Positions 16,820 through 26,022 of a stretch of DNA of 64,000 bases are shown here, piece after piece. The stretch is taken from the NCBI GenBank assembly GCA_016720905.1, contig JADKJT010000001.1:248001-312000 (forward strand), read 5' to 3'. Source of the stretch: Gemmatimonadaceae bacterium (GTDB taxonomy: Bacteria > Gemmatimonadota > Gemmatimonadetes > Gemmatimonadales > Gemmatimonadaceae). Position numbers and translations under genes: made by a program. Each line of letters opens with the position of its first letter. Within the stretch, counting starts at the first letter, position 1. The notes under the pieces were generated by a model. That model saw nothing but the letters and a program-made list of their open reading frames with translations, was not told the DNA's origin and ran no database searches.

Positions 16820-18166
16820 TCAGGGGGGCCCGTCGGTCACCAACAGTTGCAGCGACAACACGACGTTCTCCCGCATCATGGAGACGGCCCAAGAAATCAG
16901 CAGCGTTGGCGCCACAATGATCCAGCGCCATGGCACCGCAGACGAAAGCAGGACCGGCGCCGCGAGCACGAACAACAGCGGCACGGCAGGCACCATATAG
17001 CGCACTCCGGTATTCCATTGGAGGCTGGCGAACTGATTCGCGCTATTGAACAACCAGAGCGAGACGATGGCCGACGCCGCAGCCACCATGGCGGAGCGCG
17101 AGACCAGCGGCTGGCCACGAAATGGCGCGCCGAGCGACAGCACCAACAGCGGACAGAAGGCGAGCAGTCCGTACCGCATGTCGAGCAGGTTGCGCCACAG
17201 CAGGGATACCGTTGGCATGGTCATCCCGTTCCATCCCCTCACGCTGAACTCCGTGGCCGGCATGTAGCGCTGCGCGGGAAACCAGGGAGAACCGAACGCT
17301 GCATTCTGATAGGCGAGCAGCAAGCCGATCATCGGCAGGGCGCCCAGCAGGCAGAGGCCCGCGCGTTGAACCGATCGGCGCGCCCCACCGGCCTGCCAGC
17401 CGTCAACAATCGACCAGAGGCCAAACGTGAGCGCCAGGGGCGCGGCGCTGTAGTCCAGCACCATCCCGAAACCCAGCAACATGCCGCTGATGAACCAATC
17501 GCGGTCGCGGGTGCGGGCGGTTGGTCCCGCGCCCACACGTGTCAGCAGCACCCAGCTGAACAGCACACAATGCGCCAGCAGCGCGTTCTGATTGAGGAAG
17601 CCGCTGCGAAAGAACAGCGGCGTGCCGAGCGCGTACAACAGCGAAAGCCAGAGCGCCGTGCGTTCGTCCTGCGCGTGTCCACGCAGGTATCCGAAAACCA
17701 CGACCGCGGCGAGGGCACCGAGTGGCGCCATCAACCCGATCTGCGTCAGCAGCGCGGCAATGGCCAGCCGGACGTCCAGGCCGCGCTTGCGCATCTCGTT
17801 CATGAACAGCGTGCGATTGGGCCGCGGGTCGTTGTACGTGGTCGGCGGCTTGGGCGCTCCCAAGGACGGCTTGGCCGCAAACAGCACCGACACGCCCGGA
17901 CGCGAGAGGAGCAGCGGCGCGGCGCCGAGCAGCGATGCGCCCGGATTGCTGTTGATGTAACTCCCTCGACCCGGGATCTCGAAGAGATCGGGATGCAGGC
18001 CCAGATACGGGTCCACCTTGACGGTGAACCGCTCGGCAAACGCCAACGCGAGATACGTCTCACGCACCACGTTCGAGGTGAGGTGCGCGGCGTACACGAC
18101 CCACACCGACAAGAACAGGCACGTGGCGGTGCTGAACTGCAGACGGCTGCGCCAGCGGCTCATCAC
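16820..18166 (-). CDS. GT-C-like polytopic membrane glycosyltransferase, C-terminus shifted
   Basis: This 448-residue membrane protein has around ten hydrophobic segments and resembles PMT/ArnT-type GT-C proteins, which use lipid-linked sugar donors. The reading frame stops at a TGA (16820-16822) right after a run of six C on the coding strand (16823-16828). Removing one C leads into a frame that continues to 16636 with PPYAPWLASGGQP and a strong final membrane helix (QVAVVVVAVWRFLW) plus a basic tail. The native protein is therefore probably about 60 residues longer. It ends beside the glycoside hydrolase remnant. Donor and acceptor are unknown. Confidence 0.65.
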   Translation of the reverse strand: MMSRWRSRLQFSTATCLFLSVWVVYAAHLTSNVVRETYLALAFAERFTVKVDPYLGLHPDLFEIPGRGSYINSNPGASLLGAAPLLLSRPGVSVLFAAKPSLGAPKPPTTYNDPRPNRTLFMNEMRKRGLDVRLAIAALLTQIGLMAPLGALAAVVVFGYLRGHAQDERTALWLSLLYALGTPLFFRSGFLNQNALLAHCVLFSWVLLTRVGAGPTARTRDRDWFISGMLLGFGMVLDYSAAPLALTFGLWSIVDGWQAGGARRSVQRAGLCLLGALPMIGLLLAYQNAAFGSPWFPAQRYMPATEFSVRGWNGMTMPTVSLLWRNLLDMRYGLLAFCPLLVLSLGAPFRGQPLVSRSAMVAAASAIVSLWLFNSANQFASLQWNTGVRYMVPAVPLLFVLAAPVLLSSAVPWRWIIVAPTLLISWAVSMMRENVVLSLQLLVTDGPP

Positions 18167-18188
18167 CGGCGTCCTGACCGATAGGACG

Positions 18189-19208
18189 TCATCGCGGCCG
18201 ATAGATCAGCCAGGCGCTGTAGGCGATCCAGAGCGCCACCGTGATCAGCAGCGGTCGATCCTCGAGCACGGTTTCCGTGGGCGTGCCCTGATCACGTCGA
18301 TGCACCAGATAGAGGTAACGAAAGACCCCGTACAGCACAAAGACCGAACCGTAGCTCAAGGCATCGCTGCCAACTCGCCGTGCGGTTTCCGAGGTGAGTG
18401 TGTACATGAGATACGCCACGATCGTGACCGCCAGCAGCACCGACGAGATCTGGTCGAGGAACGGCGCGCTGTAGTGCGCCAGTACCCCACGATGGCCCGC
18501 GGCGCGGTCGCCAAGCACGGTCAGTTCATGCCGGCGCTTGGCGAATCCCAGGTACAGTGCGAGCAGACCGCCACAGACCAGCAGCCATACCGACGACTTG
18601 ACACCCACGGCTGCGGAACCCGTGAGCAGACGCAGCACGAAGAATGCCGCGATGCAGAACACATCCAGCAAGACGACGGTCTTGAGGACCACTGAGTAGA
18701 GCACGTTCAACGCGAGATACAACGCGACCCATCCCGCCACCCCCGGCCCAACCTGCCACGCCAACGCGACGCCGACAGTGGCCAGCACGGCGGCCATGGC
18801 GCGCGCTTGCCCGACGCCAATCCGCCCGGCCGCGACCGGTCGGAATCTCTTGGTGGGATGCGCCTGATCCTCGGCGCGATCATTCACATCGTTGAACGCG
18901 TAGACGGCACTGGCCGCAAGGCAGAACGCGGCAAAACCGAGCAGCGCAGACGCGACACTCCCGCGTTCCATCGCGCGGCCGGAAAACAGGAGCGGCGCGA
19001 GTACAAACGCGTTCTTGGTCCATTGCTTCGGGCGCATCAGCAGGACCCAGTCGCGCACACGGCGCCCCGGGTGCAGCGGCTTGTCCAAATGCACCGATTC
19101 CGTTGGAGGTGTCACGCGGTCGATCCCAGCCTTAGTTTGATCTCGATTGTGAGCCCGACGCGGACCCGTCCGCACGTCAGCCTGGGCAATGATACGCTCA
19201 TTCAGCAT
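18189..19208 (-). CDS. UbiA-family prenyltransferase, decaprenyl-phosphate phosphoribosyltransferase-like
   Basis: This integral-membrane protein of up to 339 residues has the UbiA first aspartate motif in the form NDVNDRAEDQAHPTKRFRP (near residue 105). That form is characteristic of the 5-phosphoribosyl-1-pyrophosphate:decaprenyl-phosphate transferase group (Rv3806c-like), the entry step to polyprenyl-phospho-arabinose. The second motif region KRRHELTVLGDRAAGHRGVL is present. The native start may be downstream of 19208 because the first 40 or so residues are polar and poorly family-like; I kept the first in-frame ATG. Adjacent GT-C proteins and a polyprenyl-sugar GT2 support a lipid-linked sugar pathway. 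Confidence 0.78.
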   Translation of the reverse strand: MLNERIIAQADVRTGPRRAHNRDQTKAGIDRVTPPTESVHLDKPLHPGRRVRDWVLLMRPKQWTKNAFVLAPLLFSGRAMERGSVASALLGFAAFCLAASAVYAFNDVNDRAEDQAHPTKRFRPVAAGRIGVGQARAMAAVLATVGVALAWQVGPGVAGWVALYLALNVLYSVVLKTVVLLDVFCIAAFFVLRLLTGSAAVGVKSSVWLLVCGGLLALYLGFAKRRHELTVLGDRAAGHRGVLAHYSAPFLDQISSVLLAVTIVAYLMYTLTSETARRVGSDALSYGSVFVLYGVFRYLYLVHRRDQGTPTETVLEDRPLLITVALWIAYSAWLIYRPR

Positions 19209-19211
19209 GGG

Positions 19212-20921
19212 GTGCAGAATTTGACGCTACCGGGAAGCCGTGATGTGACTCCGCTGGCAGGCCGCCTGCTGTGGATGGCCGTCTTCGCCGCTGCCGTCGT
19301 GTTCCCTCCGGCAAACACCGCCGAGTGGATTCGCTCGACCACCGACGAATCGACGACCGCGCTCGTCACCGGTCTCTGGCTGTGCAAAGCACTGGTGGTC
19401 TTCAATCTGCTGGCCATTCCGCTCGTTCGCCGCTGGTTTCCCGCCGACACCACCAGTGGCTCGACCGTGCCTCTGTCACGTCGGGAGCAGGGGCTGATCG
19501 CCGTCATCCTGCTGGTGGCGATGGCCCTGCGATTACGGGGCTTGGGCACCGGTCTTTGGCTGGACGAAATCCAGACCCAGCTCGACTACGTGCGTTTACC
19601 TTGGGGCCGACTGCTGACCACATTCGACACCACGAATCAGCACCTGTTGTACTCGATCAGTGCCCGTGCGGTGCAGCTGATCGGGGGAGAGTCGGCCACG
19701 ACGCTGCGTTTGCCGGCGGCACTGTTCGGGGTGGCCAGTATCTGGGCGGCCCTCGTGTTCGGCCTGCGCTGGATGCCTCGTCGGGAGGCCTGGTGGTCAG
19801 CCATCCTGCTGACGGTCTCGTATCATCACGTCTGGTTTTCCCAGAGCGCACGCGGATACACCGCGCTGATGCTTGGCACGTTGGTCAGCACCTCGCTGTT
19901 TCTCGATTTGCTTCGGGGTGAACGCAGCGGTCCGCGAGTCATCTGGGCGTACGCGTTCGCCTTGGCGCTCACCCTGTTGACGCATGTCACGGCACTGACC
20001 GTCGTTGCCGGCCATGGGCTCTGTTGGCTGTGGCAGGCCCGCACGTTGTCCGCCGGGCCACGCCGTTGGGCGCCCCTCGCCGCGCTCGTTCTGGCCGGCA
20101 CACTGGCGGCCGTGCTGTATGCGCCGATCATCCCGCAGGTTGTCGCCACCGTCGACAAGTCGGGCAGCACCGGAGGGCCGGTCGTGTGGCAAAATCCGGC
20201 GTGGTTCCTGGCCGAGACGGTGCGGGCTCTGATGAATGGCATTCCGGCGGGTGCCCTGCTGGTGCCGGTGGCGGGCCTTGTTGGCATGCTGGGATTGTGG
20301 ATGGCCTGGAGCCGGGAGCGCGTGGCCACGTTGCTGATGCTGCTGCCAATGGTGATTATGGCCGCGCTGGTTCTGGCGGCGGGCCACAATCTTTGGCCGC
20401 GGTTCTTCTTCTTTGGTGCGGGTTTTCTGGTGCAGTTTGCCGTGCGCGGCGGGTTTGGCCTGCTGGATCGCACCGTCGCTCGATGGCGCCCAGCGTTCGC
20501 GCAGTCTCTGGGGAACGGTGGCCTTGCTGTCGTCACGCTCGCCTCGATCGCCATCCTGCCCCGGGCCTGGCAGCCCAAGCAGGATTTTGAGCAAGCGGTG
20601 GCCTGGATTGATCAACACCACGAAGACGGCGACTCGGTGATCGCCACGTTCATCGCCGGCTATGTGGCCAATGGGTGGCTCCATCGGACATGGCCGGTGG
20701 TGGAGGATACGGCCAGCCTCCATCGGCTGGAGTCGCCCGTCGCCCGGACGCTTGTCGTCTACACCTTTCCCATCCGGCTCGAATCCGTCAGTCCGGACCT
20801 GTGGAAGGAGTTGCAAACGCGTTACCAGCCCGTCTACGTGGTACCCAGTACCGTCGGAGGGGGCGAAATCGTCATCCTCAGCAGAACCGCCGCTACTCCG
20901 AGCCCTTCGAGGACGCAGTGA
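19212..20921 (+). CDS. GT-C-like membrane glycosyltransferase
   Basis: This is an approximately 569-residue polytopic membrane protein. The first extracytoplasmic loop after the second hydrophobic segment carries GLWLDEIQTQLD, the D-E pattern expected for GT-C active sites. About ten membrane segments and a periplasmic C-terminal domain (PVVEDTASLHRLESPV, PVYVVPSTVGGGEIV) follow. I placed the start at the GTG at 19212, close to the divergent UbiA gene. Alternatives are a GTG at 19242 or starts further upstream that would overlap the UbiA gene. It overlaps the next GT2 gene by 4 bases. The donor is probably a polyprenyl-phosphate sugar made by its neighbours. Confidence 0.72.
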   Translation: MQNLTLPGSRDVTPLAGRLLWMAVFAAAVVFPPANTAEWIRSTTDESTTALVTGLWLCKALVVFNLLAIPLVRRWFPADTTSGSTVPLSRREQGLIAVILLVAMALRLRGLGTGLWLDEIQTQLDYVRLPWGRLLTTFDTTNQHLLYSISARAVQLIGGESATTLRLPAALFGVASIWAALVFGLRWMPRREAWWSAILLTVSYHHVWFSQSARGYTALMLGTLVSTSLFLDLLRGERSGPRVIWAYAFALALTLLTHVTALTVVAGHGLCWLWQARTLSAGPRRWAPLAALVLAGTLAAVLYAPIIPQVVATVDKSGSTGGPVVWQNPAWFLAETVRALMNGIPAGALLVPVAGLVGMLGLWMAWSRERVATLLMLLPMVIMAALVLAAGHNLWPRFFFFGAGFLVQFAVRGGFGLLDRTVARWRPAFAQSLGNGGLAVVTLASIAILPRAWQPKQDFEQAVAWIDQHHEDGDSVIATFIAGYVANGWLHRTWPVVEDTASLHRLESPVARTLVVYTFPIRLESVSPDLWKELQTRYQPVYVVPSTVGGGEIVILSRTAATPSPSRTQ

Positions 20922-21817
20922 TTGAGCCGTTAGTCGAGACCATCGCCCCGCGCCCCACCGAACGGGCCGTATCTGTTGTCGTGCCGGCATTCAATGAAGC
21001 CGAACACGTCGCCAACGAGTTGCGTGTACTCGATGAGGCGATGAAACGCACGGGCTGGGTGTACGAGATCGTGGTGATTGACGACGGATCCACCGACGGC
21101 ACGGCGGCGGCGGCAGAGTCTTCCGGTGTGGCTCGAGTCCTTCGGCGGGAACAGAATCGCGGATATGGGGCGGCGCTCAAGGCCGGAACGCGGGCCGCGA
21201 AGTATCCGTGGATTCTCATCACCGATGCCGACGGCACCTATCCGGTCGCATCCATCCCTGATTTGCTGGCGGCCAGTGAACACGCCGACATGGTGGTGGG
21301 CGCTCGCACCGGGAATACCGTGCGCATCCCGCTCATTCGTCGGCCCCCCAAGGCGTTCCTCCGATGGCTCGCCAGCTATCTCGCCGAACGCGAGCTGCCG
21401 GACATCAACTCGGGCATGCGGCTCATGCACCGCGGATTGATCGAGCGGTATCAGCACCTGCTTCCCGAGGGATTCTCATTCACCACCACGATTACGCTTG
21501 CCGCCGCGTGCAACAAACATCCCGTGGTGTATTTCCCAATCGACTACCATGCGCGTCTGGGCAACAGCAAGATCCGACCGCGGCATGCGTTTGACTTCAC
21601 GCTGCTGATTCTCCGCATCATCGTGGTATTCAATCCGCTCAAGGTGTTCCTGCCCCTCGGACTTTTTCTCGGCCTCGTGGGTGGCGCGAAATTCGCGTAC
21701 GATGTGACGCGCGATAATCTGTCGGAGAGTGCGGTCCTGGGCCTGCTTGGCGCGACCTTGATGTGGGCGGTGGGTCTGCTCGCCGACCAGAATGCCAGGC
21801 TGAGCGCTCGCCGATGA
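20918..21817 (+). CDS. Polyprenyl-phosphate sugar synthase-like GT2
   Basis: This 299-residue GT2 has the catalytic domain SVVVPAFNEAEHV, VVIDDGSTDGT and TDADGTYP (DxD-type). Two C-terminal membrane helices follow (about residues 235-255 and 268-290). This layout matches dolichyl/polyprenyl-phosphate mannose or glucose synthases. It would charge a polyprenyl phosphate with a sugar for the adjacent GT-C proteins. It starts at a GTG overlapping the GT-C stop and its stop overlaps the ATG of the flippase-like gene, indicating one transcript 19212-24199. Confidence 0.85.
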   Translation: MIEPLVETIAPRPTERAVSVVVPAFNEAEHVANELRVLDEAMKRTGWVYEIVVIDDGSTDGTAAAAESSGVARVLRREQNRGYGAALKAGTRAAKYPWILITDADGTYPVASIPDLLAASEHADMVVGARTGNTVRIPLIRRPPKAFLRWLASYLAERELPDINSGMRLMHRGLIERYQHLLPEGFSFTTTITLAAACNKHPVVYFPIDYHARLGNSKIRPRHAFDFTLLILRIIVVFNPLKVFLPLGLFLGLVGGAKFAYDVTRDNLSESAVLGLLGATLMWAVGLLADQNARLSARR

Positions 21818-22785
21818 AGCTGGGCCTGCGCATCGTCGTCAGCGTCGGTTTGCTGGCGCTGATCTTTGCGTTCCTGCCCTGGTCGATGGTGATGACGGCG
21901 GTGGCGCGCCTGCACTGGTGGCAGTGGAGCGCGGTCGTGCTGATGTTCGTGGTTGGTCACGCCGTGGGGACCATCAAGTGGCGTGGATTTGTCATCGCCG
22001 GTCGTGCGGCGCTGAACATGCGCGACGCGGCGCAGTGCTACGCGGCGGGACTGTTCGCCAACCTCTGCCTGCCGAGCATTGCCGGCGGAGACGTGCTGCG
22101 GATGCTGATGGCCGGTCGCTGCACCAAGCGTCCGGAAGCGGCATTCCTGGGCGGCCTGATGGATCGCATCACGGACACGACGTCGTTGGCCATTCTGGCG
22201 GGCGTGGGTGCGGTCGCGGTCGGCAACACCGAGTCGGGTGCATTCGGTCGTGCGATCGGGATCACGTTGTCGGTTGGCATGGTGGCGGGCGTTATCGCCT
22301 TGCTGATCATGGGCCGGGTGACGTTGCGTCGCTGGCCGGCCAAGCTGCGGCGCCCCATCGGGCGCTCGCTGGTGGGATTCCGTCACTTGCGTCGCCAGCC
22401 GTCAGTGGCGATCACCGGACTCACGCTCTCGCTGTTGATTCAAGGCAGCTTCGTTATCCTCAACGCCGAGCTGGGTCGGGCCATTGGCGTGACGCCATCC
22501 TTGGCGGTCTGGTTCCTGGTGTGGCCGCTGGCCAAGGTGGTGAGTTTACTGCCGATCAGTCTTGGGGGACTTGCTGTCCGCGAAGCGAGTCTGGCGACAC
22601 TACTCGCGCCGTTCGGCGTCCCGTTGGCGATGGGCGTAACCGTCTCGCTGTTGTGGCAGTCGGTGCTGATCGTCGGTGGTCTGATCGGCGGATTGGTGTG
22701 GCTGTTGCTGGCACGGTCCCGTCCCATCCCCACGCCACCACTTTTCGCCCGCACGTCAAAGGTTGCCACGCAAGCACATGCCTGA
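21814..22785 (+). CDS. Flippase-like (LPG synthase TM/UPF0104) membrane protein
   Basis: This 323-residue polytopic protein has seven to eight hydrophobic segments and the family hallmarks NLCLPSIAGGDVLRM near residue 85 and LLPISLGGLAVREAS near residue 246. Relatives include the transmembrane half of lysylphosphatidylglycerol synthase and AglD-type proteins. Some members are thought to help move lipid-linked sugars across the membrane. Its position after a polyprenyl-sugar synthase supports that role by inference. ATGA overlaps the previous gene, and it overlaps the FAD gene by 8 bases. Confidence 0.75.
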   Translation: MKLGLRIVVSVGLLALIFAFLPWSMVMTAVARLHWWQWSAVVLMFVVGHAVGTIKWRGFVIAGRAALNMRDAAQCYAAGLFANLCLPSIAGGDVLRMLMAGRCTKRPEAAFLGGLMDRITDTTSLAILAGVGAVAVGNTESGAFGRAIGITLSVGMVAGVIALLIMGRVTLRRWPAKLRRPIGRSLVGFRHLRRQPSVAITGLTLSLLIQGSFVILNAELGRAIGVTPSLAVWFLVWPLAKVVSLLPISLGGLAVREASLATLLAPFGVPLAMGVTVSLLWQSVLIVGGLIGGLVWLLLARSRPIPTPPLFARTSKVATQAHA

Positions 22786-24199
22786 ACCGCGTATTCTGAT
22801 TCTGGGTGGTGGTCCGGCCGGTGTCGGTGCTGCCGTTCGTCTGCGTCAGGCCAACAAGGCGGCGGTGACGCTGTTGGAGCAAGGGGACACCGCCGGGGGC
22901 AATGGCGGCAGTTTCCGGTGGCGCGATCATCGGCTCGACTACGGCAGTCACCGATTGCATCCGGCGTCGGACGCCGAAATTCTCGACGACATCAAGTCGC
23001 TGCTGGGCGCGGCACTGCTCGATCGACCGCGTCATGGTCGCATCCGACTGCGGGGGCGGTGGATTCATTTTCCGCTCAAGCCGCACGATCTGTTGCTGCG
23101 GCTCGATCCGGCGTTCGGGATTGGCGTGCTGAAGGACATGGTGTGGCGGCAGCGCGCGGCAACGGCTGACAATTTTGCCGCCATCATCGCGGCCAGCCTT
23201 GGCCCGACGATTGCGCAGTCGTTCTATCTGCCGTACGCGAAAAAAATCTGGGGTGCCGATCCGGTCACTCTCTCGGGCATCCAGGCGCGTCGTCGGGTGG
23301 CGGCGGGCAGCTTTGCGAAGTTGCTTCGCAAGGTGCTCAATGCCGTGCCGGGGTTTCGGCCACCGATGTCGGGACGATTTTTCTATCCGGCCGATGGCTT
23401 CGGACAGATTTCCGAGGCGTTTGCCGCCAAGGCGTCCCAATTGGGGGCCGATGTCCGCTTCGGTTGGCGTGTCACGGGCCTCACCGCCCCGTCGGACACG
23501 GGCGTGCCATGGATTGTGCGGGCGCAGCACGATGGCGTGGAGACTGAACTTGCAGCCGACTATGTGTGGTCGACGTTGCCGATCTCGTTGATCGCCCGGT
23601 TCATGGGCTCGCAGACCTCGGCGGCGGCCGTGGAAGCCGCGACGCAGATCCGCTATCGCGCCATGATCCTGGTCTATCTCGAATTGCCGGTGGAGCAGTT
23701 CACCGAGTTCGACGCGCACTATCTGCCCGATGCCAATGTGCGGATCACGCGTCTGAGCGAACCGAAAAACTATGCGGTGCGGCGCGTGCCGGCGGGGCGC
23801 ACCGTGCTCTGTGCGGAATTGCCGGCCAGTGTCGACGATCCCGAGTGGCGAATGGACGACGCCGCGCTTGGTGCGTTGGTCTGCAAGGACCTTGAGACGG
23901 TTGGCATTCCGGTGCCGGCCGCGCCGACGGCGGTCACGGTGCGGCGCTTGGCGCAGGCCTATCCGATTTACGATCAGGGCTACGAGCGCCCGTTCTCGGT
24001 GCTCGACCAGTGGGCGGACGCATTACCCCGGTTCCTGACCTACGGACGCGTCATCCATTTCCCAGTACAGGCGAACAGATCGGCGCGTGGAATGGCCTCG
24101 ACGGTCCCGAGCATGTCGGCGAAGATCAGCCCGTGCGCAACGATCCCGCCACTTTGCCGGCTACCTCGTATGGTTCCGACTGGCTCCACCGCCCAGTAG
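22778..24199 (+). CDS. FAD-dependent amine-oxidase/UDP-galactopyranose-mutase-like protein
   Basis: This 473-residue flavoprotein has the dinucleotide motif ILGGGPAGVGAAVRL followed by LLEQGDTAGGNGGSF, YGSHRLHP and a late YPIYDQGYERPF. It is related to the second FAD protein of this window (40390-41922). Such proteins near polysaccharide genes are often annotated as protoporphyrinogen-oxidase-like or UDP-galactopyranose-mutase-like; the reaction is unknown. After FLTYGR (about residue 425) the sequence no longer looks like the family and becomes basic and low in hydrophobic residues. The 3' end may therefore be frameshifted or replaced. The start ATG at 22778 overlaps the previous gene. Confidence 0.72.
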   Translation: MPEPRILILGGGPAGVGAAVRLRQANKAAVTLLEQGDTAGGNGGSFRWRDHRLDYGSHRLHPASDAEILDDIKSLLGAALLDRPRHGRIRLRGRWIHFPLKPHDLLLRLDPAFGIGVLKDMVWRQRAATADNFAAIIAASLGPTIAQSFYLPYAKKIWGADPVTLSGIQARRRVAAGSFAKLLRKVLNAVPGFRPPMSGRFFYPADGFGQISEAFAAKASQLGADVRFGWRVTGLTAPSDTGVPWIVRAQHDGVETELAADYVWSTLPISLIARFMGSQTSAAAVEAATQIRYRAMILVYLELPVEQFTEFDAHYLPDANVRITRLSEPKNYAVRRVPAGRTVLCAELPASVDDPEWRMDDAALGALVCKDLETVGIPVPAAPTAVTVRRLAQAYPIYDQGYERPFSVLDQWADALPRFLTYGRVIHFPVQANRSARGMASTVPSMSAKISPCATIPPLCRLPRMVPTGSTAQ

Positions 24200-24231
24200 C
24201 CATCGAAACATCCGTCGCCGATCGATCGGGC

Positions 24232-25233
24232 TCATCTCGGGGCACCCGGAGTTGACGTCCGGGCCGCGAACCACGCGCGATACCAGGCCACCGTTTCCGC
24301 GAGAGCGTCCTCGAACGAATACCGCGGATGCCAGTCCATCCGCGTGCGCGCCTTGGCGCAATCGAGAAACTGCTGGGGAATTTCGTGCGTCGCTTCATTG
24401 CGGATATCGGGCTCGACGGCCGGAACGCCCATGGCGGCCAACACGCGACGAACCACGTCAATGACTGTGAGCGGCGTTTCGGTCCCGAAGTTGAACGCCT
24501 CACCCGAAATGCCGTCCCCAGGGACACGCTCGGCGAGCTGCAGATACGCGTCCACTGCATCGCGCACGTAGAAGTAGTCGCGCACAAACGTGCCGTCGCT
24601 GCGAATGACCGGGCGCTCGCCCTGGAGCGTCGAGCGAATCGTGCCGGGGATCAGTCGATTGAAATTGAGGTCGCCGGCGCCGAACAGGTTCCCGCATCGC
24701 GTCACTGCAATCGGGACCTTGTACGTATGCCAGTAACTGAAGCTGATCAGATCGGTACAGGATTTCGAGACGTCGTACGGGAAGCGTCCCTGCAACGGCG
24801 CGTCTTCCGTGTACGGCAGGATATCGTGCGCGCCATACGCCTTGTCGCTGGACGCGACGATCACGCGCTCGATGCGCGGCGCGCACTGCTTCGCCGCCTC
24901 CAGGAGACACCAGGTACCGCGGATGTTGGACTCGAAGGTGGACATGGCGCTGCGCGAGGCCGTGCCGACGATGGTTTGCGCCCCGAGGTGGAACACGCTG
25001 TCAATCTCATATTCGTTGAGCACCCGGAGGAGCGTGCCATGATCCTCGAGTTCGCCACGGATCACCTGACAGCGCGGCAAGAGCGAGGAGGACACCGCAC
25101 GACTGTCAGGGACCCAATCGCGCACGAGCACGGTCACGCGTGCGCCTCGCGCCAGCAACTCTTCCGTCAGGTGCGAACCCAGCAAGCCCGTCGCTCCAGT
25201 GACAAAGACGTTTCGTCCGCTCCAGAAGTTCAT
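24232..25233 (-). CDS. rfbG: CDP-glucose 4,6-dehydratase
   Basis: This 333-residue extended SDR has FVTGATGLLGSHL, the CDP-sugar-type segments HLGAQTIVGTASRS and ASSDKAYG, the catalytic YDVSKSCTD (Y-x-x-x-K) and RCGNLFGAGDLNFNRLIPGT. It converts CDP-D-glucose to CDP-4-keto-6-deoxy-D-glucose. The ATG at 25233 overlaps the rfbF stop (ATGA), so the pair is co-translated and in pathway order. It is convergent with the FAD gene ending at 24199. I see no RfbH-type dehydratase in the window, so the sugar may follow a branch other than the 3,6-dideoxyhexose route. Confidence 0.88.
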   Translation of the reverse strand: MNFWSGRNVFVTGATGLLGSHLTEELLARGARVTVLVRDWVPDSRAVSSSLLPRCQVIRGELEDHGTLLRVLNEYEIDSVFHLGAQTIVGTASRSAMSTFESNIRGTWCLLEAAKQCAPRIERVIVASSDKAYGAHDILPYTEDAPLQGRFPYDVSKSCTDLISFSYWHTYKVPIAVTRCGNLFGAGDLNFNRLIPGTIRSTLQGERPVIRSDGTFVRDYFYVRDAVDAYLQLAERVPGDGISGEAFNFGTETPLTVIDVVRRVLAAMGVPAVEPDIRNEATHEIPQQFLDCAKARTRMDWHPRYSFEDALAETVAWYRAWFAARTSTPGAPR

Positions 25234-26015
25234 GGTTCCGATTTCCACGGGGCGGTGCCCGAAGCCCACAATTCCTCGAGCAGCAGCTTCTCACGCAGGG
25301 TGTCCATCGGTTGCCAGAAACCGTGATGCCGATATGCCATCAGCTCGCCTGCGCGCGCAATTCGTTCCAGTGGCTCACGTTCCAGGCTGATCGTGTCGCC
25401 GTCAATGTAGTCTAGGACGCCCGGCTCGAACACGAAGAATCCGCCATTGATCCAACCCTCATGGGCCTGCGGCTTCTCGGTGAAGGCCTTCACCGCATCG
25501 CCGACAATCGTGAGATCGCCGAAACGGGCCGGCGGCCGCACCGCCGTGACCGTGGCAAGCTTTCCGTGGGCACGATGATACGCCAGCAGGGCGCTGACAT
25601 CGACGTTCCCCAGACCATCGCCATACGTCACCATGAACGTGGAGTCGCCCACAAACGATTTCACGCGACGGAGTCGACCGCCGGTCATCGTGTCAAGTCC
25701 CGTGTCGACGACGGATACGCGCCAGTCGGTACGCGGCGCATTGAGAAATGCGACGGCACCGCTTTGCAAATCAACCGTGAAATCGCCGTGCTGCGCGGCA
25801 TAGTTGTGAAAGTACTCCTTGATCAGCGCCCCCTTGTAGCCACACGCGACCACAAACTCGCGGAAGCCATGACTGGCATAAACACCCATCAGGTGCCAAA
25901 GCAGCGGCATCCCGCCGATCTCCACCATGGGCTTGGGGCGCGAGCCGGTTTCTTCAGCGAGACGGGTGCCGCGTCCACCGGCAAGAATCACCACTTTGAC
26001 TGTTGGTTCGGTCAC
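25230..26015 (-). CDS. rfbF: Glucose-1-phosphate cytidylyltransferase
   Basis: This 261-residue nucleotidyltransferase makes CDP-glucose from CTP and glucose-1-phosphate. It begins KVVILAGGRGTRLAEETGSRPKPM, the canonical sugar-nucleotidyltransferase signature, followed by TYGDGLGNVD, EKPQAHEGWINGGFFVFEP and FWQPMDTLREK, all typical of RfbF. The GTG at 26015 has a GAGG upstream on the minus strand. It directly precedes rfbG in the same transcript. Confidence 0.92.
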   Translation of the reverse strand: MTEPTVKVVILAGGRGTRLAEETGSRPKPMVEIGGMPLLWHLMGVYASHGFREFVVACGYKGALIKEYFHNYAAQHGDFTVDLQSGAVAFLNAPRTDWRVSVVDTGLDTMTGGRLRRVKSFVGDSTFMVTYGDGLGNVDVSALLAYHRAHGKLATVTAVRPPARFGDLTIVGDAVKAFTEKPQAHEGWINGGFFVFEPGVLDYIDGDTISLEREPLERIARAGELMAYRHHGFWQPMDTLREKLLLEELWASGTAPWKSEP

Positions 26016-26022
26016 GTCGTCC

